DNA from: Bacillota bacterium
GTDB lineage: Bacteria > Bacillota > UBA4882 > UBA8346
Direction: 5' to 3'
Length of the DNA stretch: 64,000 bases
NCBI GenBank assembly: GCA_023429995.1
Contig: JAEZCE010000025.1
Span: forward strand, 10,526 to 74,525
Under the pieces are notes generated by a model. That model saw only the letters and a list, made by a program, of their open reading frames with translations. It had not been told where the DNA came from and ran no database searches. The position numbers and the translations under genes were made by a program. This document shows, one piece after another, positions 1-7,428 of this stretch. How positions within the stretch are numbered: the stretch's first letter is position 1; each line of letters begins with the position of its first letter.

Positions 1-2
1 CG

Positions 3-473
3 GAGGGGCGATTTGATAATCCTTATTATCAAGGGGCCAAGCAAAAAATGTCCCCGCTGGATGCAAAATTTGCTGATGATTATTTCGGTTCGCTTCTGGA
101 GGATGTGAAGCCCAAACTGAAATCATTGTCGGCTAAAGCCTTTCTTGCCACTGAACAGCGTATACCCGGGCTTGGCAATGGTGTTCTGCAGGATATATTG
201 TGGACCGCCCGGATTCATCCGAAGCGGAAAATGGCCTCGTTATCAGCAGGGGAACTGGATGCTATGTTTAAAGCAGTTAAATCGGTTCTTTTTGAAATGA
301 CCGCCAATGGCGGCCGGGATACCGAGAGGGATTTATACGGTTGCCCCGGAGGATATAAAACCATTCTCAGTAAAAAAACCGTGGACAAACCCTGCCCCGA
401 ATGCGGGACGTTAATCATGAAAGAAACGTTCCTGGGCGGGAGCATTTATTATTGCAAAACGTGTCAAGTTTAG
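3..473 (+). CDS. Fpg/Nei-type DNA glycosylase, C-terminal part (5' end outside window)
   Basis: The frame is open from the window edge, so the N-terminal catalytic domain lies upstream and only about 156 residues are seen. The visible part has the helix-two-turn-helix DNA-binding segment (RIPGLGNGVLQDILWTARIH) and a C-terminal four-cysteine zinc finger (CPECG and CKTCQ). Fpg/Nei enzymes excise oxidised bases such as formamidopyrimidines and 8-oxoguanine. The finger reads LGGSIYYC where typical Fpg has GGR followed by THYC, so the usual zinc-finger arginine looks absent and the exact substrate is uncertain. A methionine at 48 lies in the middle of the domain and is not the real start. Confidence 0.85.
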   Translation, partial: EGRFDNPYYQGAKQKMSPLDAKFADDYFGSLLEDVKPKLKSLSAKAFLATEQRIPGLGNGVLQDILWTARIHPKRKMASLSAGELDAMFKAVKSVLFEMTANGGRDTERDLYGCPGGYKTILSKKTVDKPCPECGTLIMKETFLGGSIYYCKTCQV

Positions 474-518
474 GGGAAGCTATCAAGGTTTGCAATTAAA
501 ATGTAGAACGAGGTGGCA

Positions 519-1406
519 ATGAATTTCATCCCCGCAAAAACCATCATCAACCGGACCTCCTATCCCGAATCCTGGTTTGGGTGCATGTATAATATGAATA
601 TCTACCGCGGTTGCTGCCATGGATGTATTTATTGCGATTCCCGCAGCGATTGTTACGGGATAGAAAATTTTGATGAGATTGTCGCCAAAGAAAACGCTTT
701 GGCAATCATTGAAAAAGAATTGAAAGGGAAGAGAAATAAGGGGTTAATCGGCACCGGCGCCATGAGCGATCCTTATAATCCGCATGAAGCTGACTGCGCC
801 TTGACTCGGGGGGCTTTGAAACTTGTCGGCCGTTACGGCTTCGGTATTCATATCATCACCAAGAGCGACTTGGTGGTTGGCGATATTGATTTATTGAAAC
901 AAATTAACATGCACGCTCCGGTGGGCATTGGGATCACGATCACTGCGGCGGATGATGAATTGGCGGGGCGGATTGAACCGGCGGCTCCGGCTTCTTCCAA
1001 ACGTTTTGCGGCTGTCAAAAAATTGAGCGGTCAGGGGATTTATGCCGGTATCTTAATGACGCCTATTTTGCCGTTTATTTCCGATACCCCGGAAAATATT
1101 TTAGAGATCGTGAGATTGGCTGCGGACAACGGAGCGAGATTTATTTATCCTTCGATGGGTATGACCTTAAGAGACGGGCAGCGTGAGTATTTTTACGGTG
1201 CTCTTGACAAGCTTTATCCCGGTTTGAAATGGAAATACCTCAAGGCCTTCGGCAATTCCTATCAATGCTTCTCGCCCCACCATCAAAAGTTATCCCGGTT
1301 ATTTCAGCAGGAATGCGAACACTATGGGATTGCGTATCAAATGGCCGATATTATTGGAGGAATCAACAACGCCGCTGGCGGAAGACAGCTGGAACTGGGA
1401 TTTTAA
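519..1406 (+). CDS. Radical SAM protein of the spore photolyase-like / Rv2578c group
   Basis: The protein carries CCHGCIYC near residue 33, which is the CxxxCxxC motif that binds the 4Fe-4S cluster of radical SAM enzymes. The surrounding MNIYRGC context is typical of the SPL-like radical SAM family (Rv2578c type), whose substrate is mostly unknown. Length, about 295 residues, fits that family. An in-frame GTG lies at 513, but GAGG at 509-512 is well spaced for the ATG at 519, so 519 is preferred. It follows the glycosylase gene by about 45 bases on the same strand, and a shared DNA-damage role is possible but not shown. Confidence 0.85.
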   Translation: MNFIPAKTIINRTSYPESWFGCMYNMNIYRGCCHGCIYCDSRSDCYGIENFDEIVAKENALAIIEKELKGKRNKGLIGTGAMSDPYNPHEADCALTRGALKLVGRYGFGIHIITKSDLVVGDIDLLKQINMHAPVGIGITITAADDELAGRIEPAAPASSKRFAAVKKLSGQGIYAGILMTPILPFISDTPENILEIVRLAADNGARFIYPSMGMTLRDGQREYFYGALDKLYPGLKWKYLKAFGNSYQCFSPHHQKLSRLFQQECEHYGIAYQMADIIGGINNAAGGRQLELGF

Positions 1407-1418
1407 TTTTTTATTTTT

Positions 1419-2486
1419 TCACTTTAAAAGAAATTCCGCGGTCACCGGGTTGTGATCGCTGCTGGCGAAATGAAGTTGATGGCCTTGGACCTTCACGATA
1501 TCCACATTGGGAGAGACTAAAAAACCGTCAATGACAGCGGTGTAGTTTACTCCTTGATGATAGGGTTTTGCAACCGTCCGAACGGAGGGCATAGCCGGAT
1601 CACAGGCCCAGCGGAATCCCTTCGGCGTGAAGTCGGCAGGCAGATTTTGCAACCAAAAGGGAGCGGCTTCCTGATGGGGAAAGTTTTCGGGATGGGTGGC
1701 GGGCAGGTTATGATTCCAGTCACCTCCGGCAATCACATAATGACCCTTTTGATATTCATCCACAATATGCTCTTTTAGGAACTGCAATTGAAGTTTGCGA
1801 ATCCTGCCGCCTTGATCGAAGGCGGATAAATGAGAGTTGATTAAAACCAGTATTTTACCGTTATCCAGCGGGATTTTGACTTCCAGAAAGCAACGCTCCA
1901 GTTCGAACAGTTGCCGGGGCCATTTTTCCCGTCCCGGATACTGATACCGGGTCCAGGAATCGGCTTCATACCGTGAAAGCAGCGCCAGACCGGAAAGGAC
2001 AGAACCCATGGGATGAGTGAGCGGAACGGGTACATAGGGGACTTTATAGTTGATGGCAAAGGATATTCCATAATCAGGAAAATGCGAGTCCATATAAGAA
2101 AGCTGATCCAGGTAAAAACTGCGTTTGGCTTTTTTATCAATTTCCTGGATCAAAAGAAAGTCAGAGTCCAGAGTTTGCAAATAAGCGGTAATTGCCTGTA
2201 GATTGGCCAGGGTTTGGGGTTTACTGCCCGAACCCGACCTTGTCCCGCCGTCCATAAAAAAATCCTGACTCTCATCAAGGCCGCAATAGCCGATATTGAA
2301 AGTGGTGATGGAGAAGGGCTCCCCTGCCTGCAAAACAGGGAGGGGTTGGCGGGTGACCGTGAGCGGGGTTTTGTTTTTGGGCCGGTATTGGCTTAGCCCA
2401 ATGAACACCAGGAAAGAAACGAAGAGTACCATGGGGATAATCAATATCCAAGACAGAAAATTCCGGTTCAACAGCAGATTTTTCAT
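1419..2486 (-). CDS. Membrane-anchored endonuclease/exonuclease/phosphatase (EEP) family protein
   Basis: After a short basic start there is one hydrophobic segment (residues about 8-30), so the catalytic domain probably sits outside the cytoplasmic membrane. The domain shows EEP motifs in order: TTFNIGY, LLIQEID (metal-binding Glu), INSHLSAFD, GGDWNHN and the C-terminal SSDHNP with the catalytic Asp-His. Such proteins hydrolyse phosphodiester or phosphomonoester bonds, and the substrate here is unknown. The open frame extends upstream to 2630, but that would overlap the regulator gene. The ATG at 2486, with CAGGGA upstream, gives a normal signal-anchor start. It converges with the radical SAM gene with a 12-base gap. 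Confidence 0.8.
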   Translation of the reverse strand: MKNLLLNRNFLSWILIIPMVLFVSFLVFIGLSQYRPKNKTPLTVTRQPLPVLQAGEPFSITTFNIGYCGLDESQDFFMDGGTRSGSGSKPQTLANLQAITAYLQTLDSDFLLIQEIDKKAKRSFYLDQLSYMDSHFPDYGISFAINYKVPYVPVPLTHPMGSVLSGLALLSRYEADSWTRYQYPGREKWPRQLFELERCFLEVKIPLDNGKILVLINSHLSAFDQGGRIRKLQLQFLKEHIVDEYQKGHYVIAGGDWNHNLPATHPENFPHQEAAPFWLQNLPADFTPKGFRWACDPAMPSVRTVAKPYHQGVNYTAVIDGFLVSPNVDIVKVQGHQLHFASSDHNPVTAEFLLK

Positions 2487-2520
2487 TGTAAGTCCCTGCT
2501 TCCCGTTAAGGGTTGAAATT

Positions 2521-2751
2521 TTATCCTTTTCGTTTTTCCGTTCTTCCCAGCAAATAATCGGTACTGACATCAAAGAAATCGGCGAGGGTGATGAGAGTGT
2601 CAAAATCCGGCTCTCGAATACCTGTCTCATAATGATTGATGGTTCGATTATTCATATAAATAATTTCAGCAAGCTTTTTTTGAGTTAAGTTATTCTCCTC
2701 GCGGAGTTGAACTAATCTTTGCTTAAATATATTTTTTGAAGGGCTTTTCAC
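2521..2751 (-). CDS. XRE (Cro/CI-type) HTH transcriptional regulator
   Basis: This 76-residue protein is essentially one helix-turn-helix domain (NNLTQKKLAEIIYMNNRTIN, then YETGIREPDFDTLITLADFF), followed by the usual STDYLLGR tail. It starts with GTG at 2751, preceded by AGAGG with an 8-base spacer. The gene is 34 bases upstream of the EEP gene and may be cotranscribed with it. Divergent to it lies a strong promoter covered by an inverted repeat (2780-2837), which is its likely target by position. Signal ligand is unknown. Confidence 0.85.
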   Translation of the reverse strand: MKSPSKNIFKQRLVQLREENNLTQKKLAEIIYMNNRTINHYETGIREPDFDTLITLADFFDVSTDYLLGRTEKRKG

Positions 2752-2779
2752 CTATTACACCTCTATCATAAAAATAGCC

Positions 2780-2837
2780 TTGACAATCTCCTAAATGTAG
2801 ATATATAATGAACATATAAAATCTACAAAATGGAGAT
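2780..2837 (+). promoter_or_regulatory. Strong promoter covered by an imperfect palindrome; likely XRE operator
   Basis: TTGACA at 2780-2785 and TATAAT at 2804-2809 are separated by 18 bases and read rightward. Arms of an inverted repeat (2786-2807 and 2815-2837, each with TGTAGAT and a flanking CTCC) cover the spacer, the -10 box and the start point. This fits repression by the divergently encoded XRE regulator. The next gene downstream on the same strand is the Spo0E-like gene at 3267, leaving a leader of about 450 bases. Confidence 0.65.
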
Positions 2838-2970
2838 TTGGATAAATTAAAAAATAGCTTGTCTTTTCCAGTCAGAATAATAAGTTCGTTTCTACCCCGG
2901 GGGCTAATCATTACCCATATCTAGGGTATATGGTGAAATATTTTGGAAATTACTGTCCATTTGGATGTCA

Positions 2971-3140
2971 ACCCTCATTCTTTCTTTCTCCCTGAAGGGA
3001 GAAACGAATCGCCTGTTTTGTCGGTCTTTAAAGACTCCATGGCCCAAGTGATCGGGTGCTCCGTGAGCCAAAACTTTCGTTCCTCCCTTCAGGGAGGAAG
3101 CAAGATGGAGGATTGGCGGAGAGAAAGATAGAATGAAGGT
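2971..3140. repeat. Nested inverted-repeat element of about 165 bp in the spo0E leader
   Basis: The outer arms, CATTCTTTCTTTCTCC from 2976 and GGAGAGAAAGATAGAATG near 3118-3135, are near-complementary. Inside them TCCCTGAAGGGA (2989-3000) is the exact reverse complement of TCCCTTCAGGGA (about 3083-3094). No believable protein is encoded. It could be a small non-autonomous element or a structured untranslated leader. Confidence 0.5.
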
Positions 3141-3266
3141 GGACCCTATTGATAAGCTGAACGGATCACTTTTACCCGAGTTAATTATGGGCTCGTCCCG
3201 CATCACGCGCAAGGCTAACAATAAACAATCCCTTTTATTATATCAAACTAATGAACCAGGAGGCAA

Positions 3267-3506
3267 GTGACGCTGTTATACCATGGTTATGATGAGAAAA
3301 AGAAAATGCAGCTAGAGATGATCTGCCTTAAAATAAAACTCAGCCTCGCCAGGGAAAAGCTTCAAAAGGCTTGGAGCCAGTATGGCGTAACCAACGCCCA
3401 GGTATTGCAGGCCAGTAATGAATTTGACGCCATGCTCAATGAATATCAGCTTTTCATGGTGAAATCCGGTTTTAAGGAAGAAAGCCCGGAAAACCCCATT
3501 CACTGA
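3267..3506 (+). CDS. Spo0E-like aspartyl-phosphate phosphatase
   Basis: The 79-residue protein has the pattern of the Spo0E family: an N-terminal helix (EMICLKIKLSLAREKL), a short turn (QYGVTNAQVLQASN) and a second helix with FDAMLNEYQ. The central S-x-E-x-D core of the family is present as SNEFD. Family members dephosphorylate Spo0A-P and delay sporulation. GTG at 3267 follows AGGAGG with a short 3-base spacer. It stands alone between a regulated promoter (2780) and a convergent DUF2461 gene. Function is assigned from family pattern only. Confidence 0.75.
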   Translation: MTLLYHGYDEKKKMQLEMICLKIKLSLAREKLQKAWSQYGVTNAQVLQASNEFDAMLNEYQLFMVKSGFKEESPENPIH

Positions 3507-3520
3507 CCATAATCAAAATA

Positions 3521-4216
3521 TTACTCAATCCCTTTAAGCCTTTGTTCCTGGATCTCGCACAAAAAAGCATAGATAGGCTGCAGAATATCATAACCCGCCC
3601 TTAACTCCCCGGCTAACTTTTTGGAAAAAGTGGCTTTCAAATTGGTTGAAGTATGGTCGAAATTGATGTTCTTACGGACGTACCAGTCTTTGACTGCCTC
3701 GGGGAAAGCGGCGGACTGCAGCTTTTTGTATTTTTCGCCGGTGAATTGGAAAGTATTCTGCTGTTGATAACAGGCGAGCGCCTGTAAGAAGGTAGGATGG
3801 CTTTTGGCGATATATTCCCGGTAAAGTTGCAAGGTTTCTTTGGATGTGGCGTAGTAGCCCATGCCATAGCTAAAGCGCATCGGAGAGATATCAAAGTAAA
3901 AAGCGGGCCACTCCGGACCGGATTTTTTATTGCGCATGAAAACCAGCCACATGTTTTCCCGGAAAAGGGATTTATCTTTGGAAAAGCGGGTGTCCCGGTA
4001 AATACGGGAAATGGTCTTGCCGATAGCCGGTGTCACCTCGATCAGCGGATCAATTTCCAGAAGATGGCTGCTTAATTCGCTCACCAGTTCTTTCAGGGGC
4101 GAGAGGACAAAATCGTGATATTCCGTTTTGTGTTCCTCAAACCACGACTTGCTGTCATTGAGCTTGTTTTCAATGAGAAATTCCAAAGTATTGCTGTAAA
4201 ATCCGTTAAAACTCAT
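3521..4216 (-). CDS. DUF2461 family protein
   Basis: The protein matches the DUF2461 / TIGR02453 family by its overall pattern: FNGFYSNTLEFLIENKLNDS at the N-terminus, then SRIYRDTRFSKDKSLFREN, then PAFYFDISP. The biochemical role of the family is unknown. An upstream in-frame ATG exists at 4234, but CGGAGG lies between the two methionines and is spaced for the ATG at 4216. The N-terminus is therefore MSFNGFY. It is followed in the same direction by no close gene, and it is preceded by the pyridoxamine-oxidase-like gene. Confidence 0.8.
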   Translation of the reverse strand: MSFNGFYSNTLEFLIENKLNDSKSWFEEHKTEYHDFVLSPLKELVSELSSHLLEIDPLIEVTPAIGKTISRIYRDTRFSKDKSLFRENMWLVFMRNKKSGPEWPAFYFDISPMRFSYGMGYYATSKETLQLYREYIAKSHPTFLQALACYQQQNTFQFTGEKYKKLQSAAFPEAVKDWYVRKNINFDHTSTNLKATFSKKLAGELRAGYDILQPIYAFLCEIQEQRLKGIE

Positions 4217-4261
4217 ATTTGCCTCCGGGTTCATGGATGGGAATGAAGAAAATAGAAAGAG

Positions 4262-4681
4262 TTATTCAATATCGAAACGATGCTTTTGTAAAGCATGATA
4301 GTAATTGCCTTCTTTGGCGGTAAACTTCAAAATGCAATAGTCCGGGTCGGTTGCTCCCTGGGGGTAATATATTTCCCCACCTGCCTGCCAGAACTGCCCC
4401 TTGATTACATTATCGGTCAAGACTTCCATTTCGCCGATCAACATGAGTCCGTTTATTTTTTCATTACCGCAAAAATAGAGGCAGGCTTGAGGATTTTTCA
4501 TAAATTGCTGGGTTCTCATGGCAGAAGTATTGGTGGAGAAATAAAAAGTTTTTACATGATCATGAGTGATTTTAAACATTGCCTTGGCGTTGGGATACCC
4601 TTGCCCGTCCACAGAACAGACAATAATGTCCCGGGTATCGGCAATCAAGTTGTTGATTTCAGTCATGAGTTTTTCATTCAT
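4262..4681 (-). CDS. Pyridoxamine 5'-phosphate oxidase-like (general stress protein 26-type) protein
   Basis: The 139-residue protein has the split-barrel FMN-binding fold pattern of the PNPOx-like family: a first strand IIVCSVDGQGYPNAKAMF, then FYFSTNTSAMRTQQFMKNP, then ACLYFCGN. Many small members bind flavin or heme and reduce or protect small molecules, and the exact substrate is unknown. The stop of the upstream MarR gene is 3 bases from its start, so the two form an operon. This suggests control by the MarR repressor, perhaps in response to a toxic or oxidative compound. Confidence 0.8.
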   Translation of the reverse strand: MNEKLMTEINNLIADTRDIIVCSVDGQGYPNAKAMFKITHDHVKTFYFSTNTSAMRTQQFMKNPQACLYFCGNEKINGLMLIGEMEVLTDNVIKGQFWQAGGEIYYPQGATDPDYCILKFTAKEGNYYHALQKHRFDIE

Positions 4682-4684
4682 ATT

Positions 4685-5140
4685 CTAACCTCTCTCATAT
4701 CGTTTTAAGTTTTCCAAAATCGTGGCTAATGTCCTCTCAAAAGCATCAATGGCTTCGTAGGAAAACCCCTGATAAAATATTTGGTTCATCTCCAGGGAGA
4801 CTGCTTGATATTTTTGATGGAGTGACTTTGCCTTGTCGGTTAGGAAGATCCGAATCTGGCGCCGATCCTTGTAATCAAAATTTCTTTGAATGTGGCCTTG
4901 TTGTTCCATACGCTCCAGCATACTGGTTAGGCTTGACTTGGAAAGGGAGGTTTTTTGACCGAGTTCACTGATGGTTACACCGTCGTTTTGCCATAAAATG
5001 AAGAGGATGCGGCCCTGCGGACCGTTAAAGTCATCAATGCCGTAATTTTTGAGGAGTTTTTCAAAAATCCTGTTTTGAACTTGACTTAATTGAGAAATCA
5101 AAAAACCGCCCTGTGTTTGGGTAATAATTTTTAAAAACAT
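4685..5140 (-). CDS. MarR-family transcriptional repressor
   Basis: The protein has the winged helix of MarR proteins: DGVTISELGQKTSLSKSSLT, then LERMEQQGHIQR and the wing DYKDRRQIRIFLTDKAK. The frame is open further upstream, but the start at 5140 fits the family length (about 150 residues) and lies just downstream of a promoter whose -10 box is at 5163-5168. The leader would be only about 15 bases. A perfect palindrome overlaps that promoter, so autorepression is likely. The PNPOx-like gene follows directly and shares this control. Confidence 0.85.
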   Translation of the reverse strand: MFLKIITQTQGGFLISQLSQVQNRIFEKLLKNYGIDDFNGPQGRILFILWQNDGVTISELGQKTSLSKSSLTSMLERMEQQGHIQRNFDYKDRRQIRIFLTDKAKSLHQKYQAVSLEMNQIFYQGFSYEAIDAFERTLATILENLKRYERG

Positions 5141-5160
5141 CCTTTCCAAAGTTTTCAAGA

Positions 5161-5191
5161 CAATAGTACTATATAGTACTATTGTTGTCAA
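5161..5191 (-). promoter_or_regulatory. marR promoter with a perfect 24-bp palindromic operator
   Basis: Reading leftward, TTGACA (complement of 5186-5191) and TACTAT (complement of 5163-5168) are 17 bases apart. Positions 5161-5184 form a perfect palindrome with half-site CAATAGTACTAT. It covers the spacer and the -10 box, so a bound dimer would block RNA polymerase. Confidence 0.8.
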
Positions 5192-5243
5192 CCTAAAAAT
5201 CTCCATCTCATCTTTTTCATTTGAAATCCGCAATGGTTTGCCC

Positions 5244-5272
5244 TTGACAGCAAGTCCGGAATCCCATATACT
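5244..5272 (+). promoter_or_regulatory. Promoter of the ZTP-riboswitch / AICAR transformylase unit
   Basis: TTGACA at 5244-5249 and TATACT at 5267-5272 are separated by 17 bases. The predicted start point is about 5279, just before the riboswitch P1 stem. Confidence 0.8.
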
Positions 5273-5289
5273 TAAATCAAAATAGGAAT

Positions 5290-5360
5290 TTCTCATGCGA
5301 CTGGCGGGTCATGGAATTAACCATAGGGAGCATGAGAAAACGATTACCGACCGCCTGGGT
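5290..5360 (+). promoter_or_regulatory. ZTP (pfl-type) riboswitch aptamer
   Basis: P1 is formed by TTCTCATGC (5290-5298) and GCATGAGAA (5330-5338). The hallmark 3' segment CCGACCGCCTGGG lies at 5347-5359. These are the features of the pfl motif, which binds ZTP/ZMP and reports low 10-formyl-tetrahydrofolate. The 3' segment is also the 5' arm of the following terminator, so ligand binding should prevent termination and raise expression of the AICAR transformylase. Confidence 0.85.
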
Positions 5361-5389
5361 AGAAACATGACCCAGGTGGTTTTTGTTTT
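5350..5389 (+). terminator. Riboswitch-controlled intrinsic terminator
   Basis: ACCGCCTGGGT (5350-5360) pairs with ACCCAGGTGGT (5370-5380) over 11 positions with one G-U pair. TTTTGTTTT follows. The left arm is shared with the aptamer core, which makes a transcriptional switch. Confidence 0.85.
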
Positions 5390-5424
5390 CACGTAACCAA
5401 TTTAATTCGATAAGGAGAATGATG

Positions 5425-6591
5425 ATGAAGTCTTATCAATTGAAGTATGGATGCAACCCGCATCAGAAACCGGCCGAAATAAACTCCGCCGGTGAACTGC
5501 CTTTTCAGATTTTAAATGGGAATCCCGGGTATATCAATTTTTTGGATGCCCTGAACTCCTGGCAACTGGTGAAGGAACTGAAGAAGGTCCTTAATTTACC
5601 GGCTGCGGCATCGTTCAAACACGTAAGCCCTGCTGGGGCTGGGGTTGGCTTGCCTCTTTCTGCGGAATTGAAAAAAGCGTATTTCACAGACGATGTTGAA
5701 TTATCGCCCTTGGCCTGTGCTTATGCAAGAGCCAGGGGAGCGGATCGGATGTCTTCTTTCGGCGATTGGGCGGCCCTAAGCGATCCGGTGGACGCACCTA
5801 CGGCCCAGCTTCTTAAAAAAGAGGTCTCCGACGGCGTCATCGCTCCAGGGTTCCAGCCGGAAGCGCTGGAAATTTTGAAGCAGAAAAAAGGCGGGAAATA
5901 TAACATCGTTCAAATCGATCCTTCCTATGAACCGGAGAAAATAGAAAGACGAAGTGTTTTCGGGATGGAGTTTGTTCAGGGGAAAAACGATATTGTTCCC
6001 GGTTTTGAGTATTTAAAAAATATTGTGACGGATAGCAAAGATCTGCCTCCAGAGGCCCAAAGAGACATGATTATCGCCATGATTACCCTTAAATACACCC
6101 AGTCCAATTCGGTTTGTTATGTAGTGGACGGTCAGGTCATCGGTTGCGGCGCGGGGCAGCAGTCCCGAATTCATTGTACACGGTTGGCGGGCGAAAAGGC
6201 GGATTTATGGTATCTCAGACAGCATCCGCTGGTTTTGGGACTGGAATTTAAAAAAGGATTGGGCAGGCCCGATCGGGATAACGCCATTGATTTGTTTTTG
6301 CGCAATGATGCCACCCCGCGGGAATTGGAACTCCTGGGCGAGGTGTTGGAACATGTGCCGCAGAGGCTTTCGGCCAGTGATAAAGAATCCTGGCTTAAGA
6401 AACTCCGCCATGTAACCCTGGGTTCGGATGCTTTTTTCCCGTTCCGGGATAACATTGACCGGGCTCACCGGAGCGGCGTTCAATATGTGGTGCAACCCGG
6501 CGGTTCGATCCGCGAAGATATTGTAATCAAAGCCTGTGACGAGTATGGCATGGTCATGGCGCTAACGGGGCTCAGGTTGTTTCATCATTAA
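5425..6591 (+). CDS. Stand-alone AICAR transformylase (PurH C-terminal-type)
   Basis: AICAR transformylase moves a formyl group from 10-formyl-THF to AICAR in the penultimate step of IMP synthesis. The 389-residue protein matches only the transformylase half of PurH. The N-terminal IMP cyclohydrolase (MGS-like) domain is absent. The conserved Lys-His pair is visible in FKHVSPAGAGVG near residue 65, and IGCGAGQQSR and GSDAFFPFRDN follow. Three ATGs in a row lie at 5419-5427; AAGGAG at 5412-5417 fits 5425 best. The ZTP riboswitch upstream fits the substrate chemistry. A separate cyclohydrolase would be needed elsewhere in the genome, or this is a second copy. Confidence 0.88.
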   Translation: MKSYQLKYGCNPHQKPAEINSAGELPFQILNGNPGYINFLDALNSWQLVKELKKVLNLPAAASFKHVSPAGAGVGLPLSAELKKAYFTDDVELSPLACAYARARGADRMSSFGDWAALSDPVDAPTAQLLKKEVSDGVIAPGFQPEALEILKQKKGGKYNIVQIDPSYEPEKIERRSVFGMEFVQGKNDIVPGFEYLKNIVTDSKDLPPEAQRDMIIAMITLKYTQSNSVCYVVDGQVIGCGAGQQSRIHCTRLAGEKADLWYLRQHPLVLGLEFKKGLGRPDRDNAIDLFLRNDATPRELELLGEVLEHVPQRLSASDKESWLKKLRHVTLGSDAFFPFRDNIDRAHRSGVQYVVQPGGSIREDIVIKACDEYGMVMALTGLRLFHH

Positions 6592-6606
6592 ACGAGGGGA
6601 GCGGTC

Positions 6607-7428
6607 ATGTTAAATTCCAATGTCAATGCCCGGTATTATGGCGCTAAGCCTTATCAGGCGATAGTCGTTCACGGCGGGCCCGGCGCTTTGGGAACCGTTG
6701 CCGCCATAGCCAGAGAATTATCCAAAGATTACGGGGTTATCGAACCTCTGCAAACCAAATTTTCGGTGACTGGATTATTGCAGGAACTTGACGAGGTCAT
6801 ATCCGCCGGCTGTGAAGGGCCGGTTTCGTTGATCGGCCATTCCTGGGGCGCTTGGCTGGGGTTTATTTATGCAGCGGAATATCCGCTGAAAGTAAAAAAG
6901 CTGATCCTCGTCGGGAGCGGCCCTTTTGAAGTCCAATATGTGGCTGAAATTGACAAAAACCGGATGGCCCATCTAAATCAATCGGAAATCGCCCAATATC
7001 ATGCGCTGCTCGCTGCGGTCAGCGACTCTGAAACTGCGAATAAGGATCAATTACTGCAGCAGCTGGGTGAGTTGGTGGAAAAGGCTGATAATTATTGCGC
7101 GGTTGAAATTAAGACCGATCAAGATGATGGTTTGCCTGTTTGCGGGGATATGTATAGCGCTATCTGGGCCGAGGCCTCCAAACTGCGTGAAAGCGGTAAA
7201 TTGCTGGAGCTTGCCGGTAAAATAACCTGTCCGGTTACGATGATTCATGGCGAATACGATCCCCACCCTTTGAAAGGTGTGAAGGCGCCTCTGGAAAAGC
7301 GGATGAAAAACTTACGGGTTCATGTTCTTGAAAAATGCGGACATAATCCATGGAAAGAAAGGTATGCGAAAGAGCTTTTTTATGAAATCCTCCGGGAGGA
7401 AATGGGGAGAAAAATTGGCGAAGAATGA
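6607..7428 (+). CDS. Alpha/beta hydrolase
   Basis: The protein has the alpha/beta-hydrolase order: an HGGPG oxyanion motif near residue 23, the nucleophile elbow GHSWG near residue 80, an acidic residue in HGEYDPHP and the histidine in CGHNPWK near the end. The HGGPG motif is common in proline iminopeptidase-like members, but the substrate cannot be told. It starts 15 bases after the transformylase gene and overlaps the PHP gene, so the three genes likely form one riboswitch-controlled unit. That placement does not by itself show a purine role. Confidence 0.8.
   Translation: MLNSNVNARYYGAKPYQAIVVHGGPGALGTVAAIARELSKDYGVIEPLQTKFSVTGLLQELDEVISAGCEGPVSLIGHSWGAWLGFIYAAEYPLKVKKLILVGSGPFEVQYVAEIDKNRMAHLNQSEIAQYHALLAAVSDSETANKDQLLQQLGELVEKADNYCAVEIKTDQDDGLPVCGDMYSAIWAEASKLRESGKLLELAGKITCPVTMIHGEYDPHPLKGVKAPLEKRMKNLRVHVLEKCGHNPWKERYAKELFYEILREEMGRKIGEE

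Noticed and set aside
2904..3221. Open frame of 105 codons on the minus strand over the inverted-repeat element
   Set aside because: It runs through palindromic DNA, has no ribosome site and no protein-like composition.
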